64,000 nucleotides of DNA from NCBI GenBank assembly GCA_026419785.1, contig JAODTK010003588.1:235687-299686 (forward strand), written 5' to 3'. The notes under the pieces were generated by a model. It saw only the letters and a list, made by a program, of their open reading frames with translations, made no database searches and had not been told where the DNA came from. The DNA is from Sclerodactyla briareus. Taxonomy: Eukaryota > Echinodermata > Holothuroidea > Dendrochirotida > Sclerodactylidae. Below, piece by piece: positions 11,561 to 23,703 of this stretch (position 1 is its first letter; the number at the start of each line of letters is the position of its first letter). Made by a program: the position numbers and the translations under genes.

Positions 11561-14500
11561 GCATAGTAGCGTCCTGGCCACTGAATAGTTGACAGGTTGA
11601 AAAAGCAGTTTTTTCGAGTGCTAGTATCCATATGGTTCCGTTCAACTCTTTCGAAGGGCAGTTTGTACTTTGTACTATTCATTATACGGCCGTATTGTTA
11701 GACGTAAGTATATAGTTTTCCGTTAAACCCACTGGTAGAGCGTTGGAAATTCAGAGCGAAGTGAACCTATCCAAACTTACCTATCTAATCCGTCACCAGT
11801 GCATCACAAATGTTAGTAAACAATTCTGCCCAGGTGTGCCAGAATTGACTAGGCTGTCGCGTATGGACATGTGGCTGATGTCATTAAACCTTAACTGGGC
11901 AAACAAAATCATCATAACATGGCAATGCTTTGGTGGACGACGGAAACGCTGATTCAATAAAAACACAGTCGAGTGTGCCGGACATTAACTTTAATATGAT
12001 CGTTATACGGCCTCGAGAACACAATAGAGTAATGTAAGCAGAATGATGATATTCGCCTCTAGGTTCCATATCGCCTATAGCACATGATGATCACAGCGGT
12101 GTGGACGTTGCGGGAATGAGGCCCTGAAAACTGTAATTTGCGGATAGGCCATGAAGAATTTGAAGTCTGAAAACGTCTATCTTTCTAATTAATAGCTATA
12201 CAGCATAGTGTTAAATATTTTGGCCGGAATATTTCACCGCGGTGGCCGATAGGAATTTTGCAGAACGTCGGATGCTGTCACCAGAGAAAGGTTGTACCAG
12301 AAAACGACAGAGCAAAGTTGAAAAAATGCATATTTCGAGCGGGAAAACTCAACAATTAAGGTTTTTTCCAACAACTGCACATAACTCACGTCATACAACC
12401 ATTACAGTGAGCAATGAGAAAATGAAGCACATTACACCCAGGGACTTGTTATATTAATTCGTTTCCAGGTGAATGATTTTGCAGTACCCTACAGAATATT
12501 CTATTTCATAACTAGTAAAGATCAACGGCCATGCTTTGTTATTAATCGATAGCATCTAACCAGCTGTAGCAATAATCTGATACGCTGTAAACAGTCAATA
12601 TTGCAACAACGAAAAATCATCAATAAAATAATGAGTGTGGAACCGTCCTTTAAATAAATGATGGCATTCTAAAAATGTTCATATGTATCATGTTTTGGCC
12701 TCAATATGAAGCGTGTACGGAATTTGATGATTGGGGCTGGTGATTATAGAATAGTCCTAATGAAGTACTTTTGTGAGGTAGGTTTTTCTAGTCAATTTAT
12801 GTTAGATCGCATCAACATACCATGATGGGGATCATGCAGTCGGCTCTCTAGGGCTGTTTGTTAAGAGGTGTGGAAACGAAACGGCTTTTAGTAGTTTTCT
12901 CTCTGCAGTAGGAGCATACAATGATAATTGGCGACAGAGCATTGGTTCTATGAGGGGTATTGTTTCTGTTAAAACCCGTTGGAGAGATTTATTACCGAAT
13001 CAGTTCATTACGGCCTCAATTATTTAGGTGCCTGTTCCGGGGATGGGTTCTAGAGCCTTTCCAGTATTGAGTCCAAGGTATGAATCATCCATTAGATGTT
13101 CGCGGATGTTTTTTTTATATATTTTTCATCGAGAGTTCAAACGGAAACCCAGTAAGTGGCCGCCATTATATCCTGAGTTTTACAGACCTGGATTTCAAAT
13201 TTACGGGGCATTTTTTGAATGAATGTTTCGCGTATTTCCCTTGGTGTGTCTGTTTGACGAAAAGAGTTTGTAAACAATATACAATCGATTGCATTTCTCG
13301 GATGAACACGAGTGAATGACCCGAATAATCTAGTACCCAAATCACCTTAAATCCTGCCTGTGTTAAGACACGCCAAGGTCATTCGCTTCTGGGTTCCTTG
13401 CGGTAAGAAAAAAACAGATGTGCATTGAATGGCATCAGTTATACGATTAAAATCGTATTGGAATTGGTAAAACTATAAGACCACTCCCTAGAAATAAGTG
13501 TCTTTCTATTTTACCCTTTAAAACACGGTGCCATAGTTATAGGCGATCACAAATATAGGCAAGTGATGAATGAAAAACTATAGAGAATAAATGAAAACTG
13601 ACCGTTTAGGAATATAACTCTCTTATCAGTGTAGTGGAAGGCCTATTGAGGTTAAGTGTTACAAAAATATCTCCAGGAATTATCTTCTGTCCATTTCAAT
13701 TCCTTTTCGAAATACAGGAAGCTGTACTAGACCCACTCCTTCCTCGGAGTATATTCATGTGATTTTGATTTGAATTGAATGGCTCGTATGGTATCGCGGC
13801 AAGGGTGTTACCGACCCCAACTTGCCCCTGCTATTCCACGCTCCTATGTGAGAACACGATCAGTTCAACATCAGAGTGCGATCACTTTCTCGGAACCTGT
13901 AGGAGGGGTGGATTCATTCACACCTAACTAGTTATAGCTGACCGACGAGAATCATTGAAAACATCCCCAAACAAACTAAAAAACACATGGAAGGTCTCGC
14001 TACAATGCAGTGACACCACGAAATGAAGACCGGCTGAGCAATCTGTCCACTTAGTAGTCTTCTTTCAGGGAGAGGACAAATATCGTATATTCCGCCACAC
14101 TTGTACCTGCGACAGAGATATCCGAGGTGGTTGTTGTGAGTAACAATAGAAACTTTCGTCAAGAGTACCTGGTACATGCTTTATTTGGGACCACATTTTT
14201 CTATCTTGCTATTGATCGTCAGATTGTCAGAACCACACGCGTGTTGGCAAACACATTTCACATATTAAGTATGTAACTTATATAAATAATTGAGCTGAAG
14301 GGAGCCAGATCCTCGGTTCGGGGGATACACTTTCCTATATATTTTCCAAGTAAAGAGAAAGATCGAATAACATTCTATCTTCTAAACGATCCAGTCAATG
14401 CTCTGTGAGTCATGTAAGTCGATTGTGTAAGTCGACTGAAAAGTGACTGAAATATAGGGTACCTTACAATGAAGCTATTAGGAGCCGTATAACCGCTGGC

Positions 14501-17454
14501 AATTGATCTTTCATATATCTCCCACTCAACCCCCAATATATTCCGTGAAGAGTCAACACTGACGCATTTTAGTTACCACCCATTTCGAGAACATTCCTAG
14601 GATGGACTTGAACAATATGGTGGATTATGGATGTGAAGGAGAAAGCCCAACAAGAAATCCAAGTTATGAGTATGCTCTGGTGGCAAATCAGAGTACTGGT
14701 AAAATTTGTAACACTTGAAGTCTTCTGCGGGCGAAAAATATAGTAATCACTGATGTGCCCAATCATATTTGACCCTAAAGCTCGGGTCCCACTCACGCGA
14801 TTGACCACACAAGTAAACTTCAACCGATTATTAACACAATGTTCTATAGAGAGGACGCGTTGATCCTAGCTAATTTTACCCAGTTATTAATATAATGTGA
14901 CGTCTGATAACCCAACGCAACAAGGGTATATAGTTAAAAGCTAGGAATGATACAAGTAGCTGCTTCTCAGCAAGAACGGGACCCAAATACAATGTACTGC
15001 CCGCTGTTATTAATGCTCCACTGGACCTATATAGGCTCTTTTTCTTTATGAAGAACCGACTAAATCGCGAAAACCTGTCTTGTAGTACCGAGTTCACCGA
15101 GTAAGTGCCCTGTGCGAATATCCCACGTACGCTGTAAGATTGGGTAGTACTTGACGTATATCGTTGAAGAATACAAACATCGTTCGCATTTTACAAATCG
15201 TTACAGACATGCATAACGAGTGCACGATATGGGTTGCAGGTCTGGGTTGAAGGTTAGTGGAAGTGCAGAATATGACTTTGAAGATCGTGAGATAGTATAG
15301 GAAAACAATATCCCCAACTGACTTTCACATCAGTCGATGAGACAGTGAAAATGAGACAGACCTTTTATTAGGTAATGCCTTTATGATATCACGAGGAAAA
15401 GAAAAATACCTGCTTAATGCAAGTCAATGCCAAATATACTTTTTTTAAGTTTCTGTAAAACTAGCATGGTGAACCCGATTTGAATGTGGATGCATATTTT
15501 TACTACGAAGGAGACATTCATTTGGTCCCCCTCGTGACGTCTTTGGACTAAACAACTTTGTAGATAACACAGAAACGTATGGAGTTTGAAGCTACAATTT
15601 TGGGGCTATCGAACACGCCCTCCTCATCTATGCTAGATTCGTAGAATCCGATGCAATCTGAAAATAGGTTTTCACTTCCACTCACTTTTAAGGAATGAAA
15701 GTGAATTACTGTAGAATAAGTATAATATCGAAGTTCATTTACTGATCGAAAGCGTTAGGTTAAAGAATAACGAAGACCTTTCTTCTTGGGGTTTCTGTAA
15801 AGAGTAGGAAACCCCAGGTGCGTGCCACTTGATAAGAACAAGTTCCATGATGTACTCGACGCTGACAGATCATTCCGACGAAAAATGGAATACACACAGC
15901 GAGTCTTGCGCATCGGATTATACTCACGCCTATGATTTTCATCTTGTGTGGATGTGGATTTTATTGGTGCGAAATTCTACAAGCCCTGAACTGGATGCGC
16001 GAACCCCGAGATTCCATCTTTGACTTTGCCGACGGCTTTACAATATAAGTCAATTCTCTGGTCATTACCAAATTTACAGGATCAGCAAACAAATTAACCA
16101 GAGTTCCCCGTACGTGAACAGTCTCGCTTTCGTTGCTCGTATACATGGTGGAATTTCTCGGCAATGTGAAAATTCGTACTTGTGCTGATTATACAGCTCA
16201 CTGCAAATTACGTATACATAGTATCAATCAAAAATCCAGACATTAGGCACTCGGGGAAACTTGAGTATAATTTTACGTGAAACATCAGTCATAGTTTCAG
16301 TATATCTGTCTCGCTTGACATGACATTTGTACGTAGATGTGGCAGTGGGTAGTGAGAGATTGGTCTAGGGGCAGAGGGGGTCGAGGACCGGGACACAAGA
16401 TAGATGCGCCTTCATATGTAGCCTCACTGTCCCTACTGGTATAAAGATGCAATTCATGGGCCCCTAGACACATGAATCTATTGACCAAAAGGGTCAAGGC
16501 GGGCTGGAGTTGACCCCCACTGCGTAACCCTGTGCAATCAAACATGGGACTAGTCATTTAGCAAATACATCTATCAGAATGCACTGTGTAAGTTACCTGT
16601 TCACATCATGAGTGATTACCGATATCCGCATCAAACATTGGAATAGGAATTGGAAGGAATAACTGATAAAAACGTTTAAATACAGTTAAACAACAGAAAC
16701 CGGTGTTAAATAACGGGGGGTTGGGCACAATAAACTCAGCACTAGCAACTAAGCACATAGCATCAGCATTTCCTCCGACTTTCCAACATTACGTGCTCAT
16801 GTAATCCGCCATACCGGGGACCGTTTCGACTTCTATGTTTCTTCCGTATTGCTGCTTACAGATATCTACACACGTCGTTCACAATTTTCAGGAAAGGAAT
16901 AATTATGAGACACTACCGACGTACATACAGGCACACACACACCAACCACGCTACACGCACACACCACACACAGTCGGACCACTCTTAGGCCATCCATTAC
17001 TGGGAAGTTTCAACATTTATGGGTTATCAACCACAAAGTCTCTCCAAGTGGAAAACGTATCAACTGCCCCACCGATTTTTTTACCATAGTAATCATTGCT
17101 ATGGCAAAAAACAATAGCAAACCTGACTACAATATCTCATTTCGCCCCCTATTAAACCGATGAGAATATCATGATATCAAGGTTCTTCCAACTGTGTAAA
17201 CTGTGTCAACGTCTTCTTTGCAAGTCTGGATATTACGTCGTAAATTTGAATATTGAAACGTTATCAGATGATACGAAAAAAAATACGGGTGTCAATACTG
17301 ACAGTTGTCAACAATCAAGTTGACTTAGTCTGTTAGAAATATCCAGCAGACTGGCTCTGCAGCATGAGACCTCTTATCGATACTAATACGTGAACTTAGT
17401 TCATAATAATATAAATACTAGAGTGATATGAAGCCAAAGTAGTGATAGGAATTT
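11561..17454. other. Unit 1 body without recognisable gene
   Basis: AT-rich sequence. 13680-14190 is unusually close to unit 2 29206-29720. A stretch of about 755 bp present in units 2 and 3 is missing at 16018. 16560-16930 has no clear match elsewhere in the window. A CA-rich patch lies at 16929-16971. I see no splice-supported exon, RNA gene or promoter. Confidence 0.6.
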
Positions 17455-18085
17455 GTTAAATGAGTGGCCTGCAAAAATATGCAGCTAGAATAATAATGAA
17501 TGCGAGGACAGATCTGAAGATTCATTCGATGCTTGAAGATGGTCCTCTCCCGAGAAGCGTATTTAATGAAAAAAAAAGAGGCACTATAGCAGTTAGGCTC
17601 TCAAGATTTGGCGCCTCAATTTTTACTGGTATGATCCATTACGCCAATGATGTACAACACCATTCTCGAGGGCACAACTCGTAATGTTTATTTCTTGATG
17701 GTGGGAGCACCTAATACCACTAATACCTCCTTCTTCAGTTGGCTGCTCAAATTGGAACGAACTGCCCATTGAATACAGGATTTTAATTCTTTACATATTT
17801 TAAATGTCTTTTCAAGTGATTTCACTAATGATATTGGGCACATCACATCACATAACGATGTTGCGAATTTGTCGCACGTATTTTCACTCTATTCTGTTTT
17901 TTATTTTTCAATTTCTCTTGTCCTTACTTTTCAACATTTTTAACATATATGGACATTGTGCTCCAGTTTTCTCTGAAATATATCTTTCTCTGCATCGTCC
18001 TCCTGTTCTTTTTTTACTGTTTCATGTTATTTATTTGTCAAAGGGCCTCAGGTGAAATTAGCTTTCCAGTTACCTGGTTTACCTT
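17455..18085 (+). mobile_element. LINE ORF2 C-terminus plus 3' region, unit 1
   Basis: The plus-strand frame contains LQKYAARIIMNARTDLKIHS, matching the L/N-x-AARII-L pattern that follows the RT in CR1/L2/Rex-type LINEs. Scattered frames resembling a DLFLDGGST segment and a WNELPIEY end follow. An AT-rich 3' stretch runs to GGGCCTCAGGTGAAATTAG near 18040-18060. It is truncated at the 5' side and broken. The same fragment is in unit 2 (32690-33330) and partly in unit 3 (51055-51510), so it is an old resident of the unit. Confidence 0.7.
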
Positions 18086-18505
18086 TGCAGGTTCAGAAAT
18101 CGGATCCTTTAACGTGCTTGGATGAGTCCATCAGTTCGCTAGTCTACTTACAAAACAACAACCATAACTCAATTCCACTGATACTATACTTACAAATCTT
18201 CTCTCAATCTATATATTGGAGAGTGATTGTTAGCATTGTTAGCGAGACATACTACTTTTTGGAGAAGATCTCCCTACAAATCTTTGAAATCGTGAAACAA
18301 GTGATCACTCTTCGGATCAAATTAATAAAATGATGTGACAATGTCGTGTGGATGTTCCTCAGGTACGGTATGCTTGGAGTAAATGTCCCCAATTTTGAAA
18401 ATGACGACCAATGCCTCTAGGACCATGCATCACATCCACCTCTGGAGACGATCGATACCTCCGCCAAATAATAGTTAAAGCAATATATGATTAGACTCGA
18501 TAGAC

Positions 18506-18563
18506 CTTTCTTTCTTTCTTTCTTCTTTCTTCTTCTTTCTTTCTTTCTTTCTTCTTTCTTTCT

Positions 18564-18595
<32 letters not shown>

Positions 18596-18597
18596 TC
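18506..18597. repeat. CTTT microsatellite between units 1 and 2
   Basis: About 92 bases of CTTT/CTT repeat. It is flanked by the unit end (CTCGATAGACC) on the left and the unit start (GAGTATTTGTAATTCATATT) on the right. It sits at the same junction as the tracts at 1, 33777 and 51906. Confidence 0.95.
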
Positions 18598-19879
18598 GAG
18601 TATTTGTAATTCATATTCATCACATGTGAAAATTCTGAAGTGTATCCGATACCCAACAGTTGGAATTGCAATATGTTTTGATTTTCACATGTCGACTTTA
18701 ACAGGAAGTGACATTATAGTTTGCGTTGCCTAGTATGGTCACACGAGGGACAGTTCGTAACTGGGGTTAAGAGAGTGTCATTACGAATGAATAGATATCG
18801 TCAAATATTAAAACATAGGGTGTGAGTGGGGTGAAACGACAGGTGACCAAGTGACATTCTGCACCTATATTGATAGGAACGTTACGAGACGTGATAACCT
18901 ATTAACCGATCAGGATAAACAACAGCATGGGAAATTAACATAATTTACTTTTTAATTGTGATGATAAATAACAACCGTTGACTGGATATGATAACCGAAT
19001 GTGACCTCAACATTATCCTCCTTGTGAATTTATAGATATAGTAAATGAAAAATTTATAGTTATGATCACCAAGCGTTTCAAGCACATGGGATTATGACTC
19101 GTTTCATCAGATCGTGATAGAATCAATCTCATTATATTTATTGTCTACCAGTTTCTTTTCAAGTCTCCAACTATGGTACGTTTTTTTTTTTCTTCTAAAA
19201 TCAGAGACGAACAGTGGGTCACTTATGCTATGGTGGTATCTACTACCGAACCATGACAGCCTTTTTCGTGCCCGTGGTTACTGACAAAAGAAGCCACTGA
19301 CCACGCGGGACATTCGCTTGGTTTGCAATACAATGTCGAATAGGTTTAACTAGCCCTCAGCAATAGTCAATTTGTCTTGAACGTTATCCTCAACGCTATA
19401 GCCTCAGCAATGATTTACGCAGTAATAGCTAACTGAGGCCTGAGAAATATGGCGAAGAATAATAACACGACGTAATAATGTGACGATTTCATTTCATTAA
19501 TCCGATAACAACACTGTATTTTTTGACGACATCAACCTTGAAATTCATCTTCTTTTCAGAGATCTGATAATGAAAGTGCGGTTTTTATTAATCTTCACTT
19601 ATTCAATATGAATCCTATTTCAACGCTTGCGCATGTTTATTTTTTTTCGCAGGGCAGTATGACTTTGCTGAATGCGGACTTGTGATGGATTTAGTAGAAT
19701 ATGTTGAATTCAGGATTCCAAAATTCTAAATTCCTAGGCTCTGCTAACAATGCTATGGGTGGAGTTGGACGATCAATTTTATTAGCTAGCATGGCCACTT
19801 TAAACTTGTTCTCACGCTTATTCCTTTTTGAATGGTCAATGAATTCATCCGGTAAATTCAGAAAAATCTTTGTGTGTAT

Positions 19880-20250
19880 TTTCAGTTCACATTAAAACCT
19901 TCCAAGCAGTGTGCGAAGCTGTTAGGGAAGGTCTTGGATCCTCCGGCTTGATTAAGTGAATTCAGTTTTCCTGTGATCAAGATAAGCTGTTGTTCAGGCT
20001 GTTTTGAGCATGTTAGTGACACCTTCCTGGAATATCCGGTACAAGCGTACGATTTGTATTCGCGAAAGATAAGGTGCTAATTGTGAACGTTCAAATTAGA
20101 ATTACCAGAATAATACACTGCTGTAATAATTTGCGTATGCGACGACATTGAAGTGTCTTGGCATGACTTCAACGGACTTGAGGAGATTCCGCGATGAAGT
20201 GATTCAGGTTTCCAAAATCGCTCATGGCTTTGATGGCCTTCAGTTCGACT
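19880..20250 (+). mobile_element. CR1-like LINE fragment, unit 2
   Basis: Orthologue of the fragment at 1335-1712, with the same flanks and truncation points. The ACTTGAGGAGATTCCGCGAT stretch encodes the LRRFRD-type sequence. The frame is broken and the fragment inactive. Confidence 0.75.
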
Positions 20251-20377
20251 AAGCCTACTACTAATTAAACTAAACTTAACTCATGGTTCGAGCATGTGAT
20301 CATTTCATTTTATCGTCATTTCCAAACTCTAGGGAATATGTATAATACTGAGGGTAATTTAAACCTTTGATTTAAAG

Positions 20378-20725
20378 TAGTTTAGTTAAGAAGGCTCAGG
20401 AAGGACAAACTCCTCATGAAAGACACTGAAGCCACAGCATCCCAAAAGAGAAGAATACCCCAGATACCTAAAGAATTCTCCTGCAATTCTTGAAAAATAC
20501 TCATTCACACACTCAGACAGAACAACATCAGGGAGGCTATTCAACTCATTACTCACTCTCTGCAAGGAGAAATATTTACGAATGTCCGACATCAGCGTTG
20601 CCACGAAGCTTGCGGCAATGAACCCCTTATGGTAACATGGTAACATGGCGACATTGGGAAAATCAAACAGAAATAGTGGAAACATAAAGGTCATCTAATC
20701 TATGAACAATCTTAGAAATCTGATT
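20378..20725 (-). mobile_element. CR1-like LINE 3' end fragment, unit 2
   Basis: Orthologue of 1835-2205. The minus-strand frame includes RVSNELNSLPDVVLSECVNE, the C-terminal signature. It has the same tail-to-tail arrangement with the plus-strand fragment as in unit 1. Confidence 0.8.
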
Positions 20726-21480
20726 GGGTATTATAACTTAATAACTGTTAACTGAACTTCATAACTGTTAACTGGCTCCATTTGGTATTACAACTTTAGA
20801 ACTGTTAACTCTGGATTTGGAAGCGTAATTGATACATTTCTGATACTTGTTCTTGTTGGGGTAGTCCAATTCATCCATGCGGGATATTCGAGGTCGTTCA
20901 ATTCATTAGTGTTAACGTTGAGGTAGGAAGATATATTTTTTGAAATAGATAACGCATAATCGTTCTACTGCTGCTATTATGGACAACCAATGACAGGCTG
21001 TATTCTATGGCGCTTCGGCTTGACTTCAAAACTCTGGAAGTGTTTCACCCGGCTTGAAGGGAGATTTACGAAATGCGAGAGTACGATCCTGCACTTTATA
21101 AAATTTCGTTTCCGTGACAGACTTCAACTAGTGCTCCTACCATAGTAATACCTTCACATGCTGGCAATTGTGTGCGCGGAGTTCAAATTCAACCGCTGCA
21201 GTAAGCCCGTAAGCTTTTGAGTGTAACTAAATACAGCTTAGCATGAAGAGTTCCCAAGGCGATATTTGGGTTTATTGCATGGGAGGCCACGATTAATTTT
21301 CTGTCTGCCTGTAAGTGTTAGTAATTTGTAACAATGCAAACCAAGTGCTTTAGTCAATGTGTTGCTCGCGAGTAAAGATGGCTGCCCTTAATTGAATCAT
21401 TTCGATTCGTGTCGGAGAAATGAATATGCGATCAATGGAAATGCGAATTAGTGTTCCTTATAAATCAGCTTGGTCGAGTT

Positions 21481-23703
21481 CATAATGATTACTCAAGTCC
21501 AAACATTATTCCCAAACAATGGAATAGCCTCAAGATACGTGTCCAATCTGCAGTTGTTGCCAACAAAACGAGGGTAACTGATGTTGCGAACTAAAGACAT
21601 CTTCGTACAAATGAGGGTTGATACTTGCCAAAACGAGTATGAATGATGCAAAAGAAGTAACCTAACCTAGTGTAGACTATATGAGGTGCATCGCTTCATA
21701 ACCGACGGCCGTTCAGAATTTTGATTTCTTAACTGGCTCTGAGATTACATGAATTTGAAATTGATGGGAGTGGTGCTATTGCTCACACATTCGTTGGGAA
21801 TGTTCTCCGTAACATATACAGACGTAGTGTTGTGATCTGTTTTATAGAGAATGATAAGCAAAGAACAGGCATTAGGCGAGACCTGACTTGAAGAGCACTA
21901 AGACAGAGAACTCTTGTTTATGTGAGATTAGAAAACCATGCGGTACGAGAAGTAGGGAAATAGGAGTAAGGCAGTGAGGGAAAGTTTGAGAAACAGTGTG
22001 GGTTGCAGAGATGCGAACGGCATAGTGGTGCATGCTGGAGGAGAATTAAATCCATGCCTCAGGAGATTGTTTACACACACACGAACACATCAGCAGTGCC
22101 AGCATACCACATGTTGTGGGAGGCTTCGTGAGCCTATTCTAATAACATAACTCAAAATCGTGTTTGTATTAAAGATTTAGCATTCACGGCATGTACAACA
22201 TTCATGAGAACCCCCCGCTACCTATAGCTACCAAAATATTCACAATATCGCTTTGCAGATTGGAATTCGTACGACGGAGACAACCTTCTCGTCCGGCCCT
22301 AGACAGATGAATTACGAGTACTGACTCCTCTGTTGTAAATTGGCTTCACCCCGATAAGGAAAGGCACCCGTTTCCATTGAAAGGGCTGCATCGCTGACGG
22401 ATAACGTTGTGAAATGAGGCACACTAAATTTCCAGGAAAAGAAATTGACAATCGAAAACAAAACAGTCGTTTTCATCCAGTAGGCAGGCCTATGCTTGTA
22501 TACTAACGTTCTTCGTCAGTGAAGTTATGGCGAGAAGCAAACCATTTGTTCGATGTGAAGCCAAAATCGCGTTTCAGACAAATACAATGATGTACATCGA
22601 ATATAGACAATGTGAAATGGAAAATTTTGCCTAAACGAGACAGATGGGTTCCGCTCGCTGAAGAAACAAATAGAGAAAAATGTAGATCGGTTCTGTATAC
22701 CTAGAATCAAAATTAGCTAACGTTTTTTTTTCTAGAAATGCATTGTGCAAACCAAACAATGTATATCGAAATATTACGCAATATGTAGATAACCCTCACT
22801 CAACGGCTTCTGGGAAATTACAGTCAATCACAGGGGCTTGTGTTCATGAGGACTGATTGGGCCATCCGTCTACATCTTCAAATACGATTTTAAGCCAATA
22901 TAAATTCAAATTAGCGATTTTTAGCAATTTAGGCTGATACACTTCACATCGGTTGGATTGCATCACGTATAACTATATCCTATACCTTTTTACGGAAGAT
23001 CACTTTACAACGAGAAGAGAGAAGAACATTACTGAACAGTAAAGCAAGATTGAAACCTTTCAGTATTGAAAATACAGCTGTGGACAAGTCTCTTTTTCCG
23101 GACACACGCAGATAAATTACGATCACTGACTTCTCTTTGTATATCTCTTGCAGCGACTGATTGGGCAATCCGATTTTATCTCCGGAATAGCTGCATTCTG
23201 ACACGTAACTAGGGATTCACTCGAGAGCTTTCAAAGAAAGGAAATTCGGTGGGTGATATCAGGAACCGCGTAATGGATATCGCCCTATTGCGTTGCGCCA
23301 ACCAGTGGACCCTAACAACTAAAGTGTGCTGAGATACATCTAACACTAAGAAGTTGCTTCTCAAATCATTTGTTTTTATTGAGAGAGGGAGCCCAGTTGA
23401 AACTGAAAATGAACGTTTCTATTCAGGTTTGATATAGAATACCACGAGATAATTGTAATTTGGCTAACGTCCCTCAGATTCCAACGGAAGACAAAAATCG
23501 TCGCACTTCCTTAGATCGTATGAGTAGGATTTTCCATTTTTTCGATATTGGACATTTGTGTGAACACCAATAGTTACAAAAAAATCTCTTGTGAAGGTGT
23601 AAATCCTCTTATTTCTGAGGACCATTTGATAGATGCAGCGTTTGTTTAGATTATCTAAGAATCAAGGCTGGTCGAACAAACAGAAGAGGTATCTATGAGG
23701 TTT
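21481..23703. other. Unit 2 body without recognisable gene
   Basis: Collinear with unit 1 4530-7240, except that about 450 bp of unit 1 (5955-6400) is missing at about 22885. The minus frames at 22525-22710 and 22980-23204 resemble the same-place frames of unit 1 only as far as the DNA does. I see no domain. Confidence 0.65.

Larger units (their letters stand above)
52..18505. repeat. Long tandem unit 1 (about 18.5 kb)
   Basis: First complete copy of the macrosatellite-like unit. It is collinear with units 2 and 3 over most of its length, including the last segment before the next CTTT tract (GAGACGATCGATACCTCCGCC). Differences from unit 2 are an extra A/B duplication near the start, a CR1-like LINE at 10002-11330, the lack of a 755-bp stretch at 16018, and the lack of the solo LTR and MITE seen in unit 2. 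No host gene is visible. Confidence 0.9.
19190..21480. repeat. A/B hybrid of the nested duplication
   Basis: Only one copy is present. The left side carries copy A features, including the minus-strand LINE and the AACTGTTAACTG cluster. The right side from about 21135 carries B markers (CATAGTAATACCTTCACATG, GCCCGTAAGCTTTTGAGTG, TGCGATCAATGG, then CAAGTCCAAACATTATTCCC). The switch lies between about 21090 and 21135. Confidence 0.75.

Noticed and set aside
13932-14177. Minus-strand frame with four cysteines as a zinc-finger gene
   Set aside because: Only about 80 codons, no start context, frame not kept in unit 3 and amino-acid-changing differences dominate; kept as a finding but not annotated as a gene.
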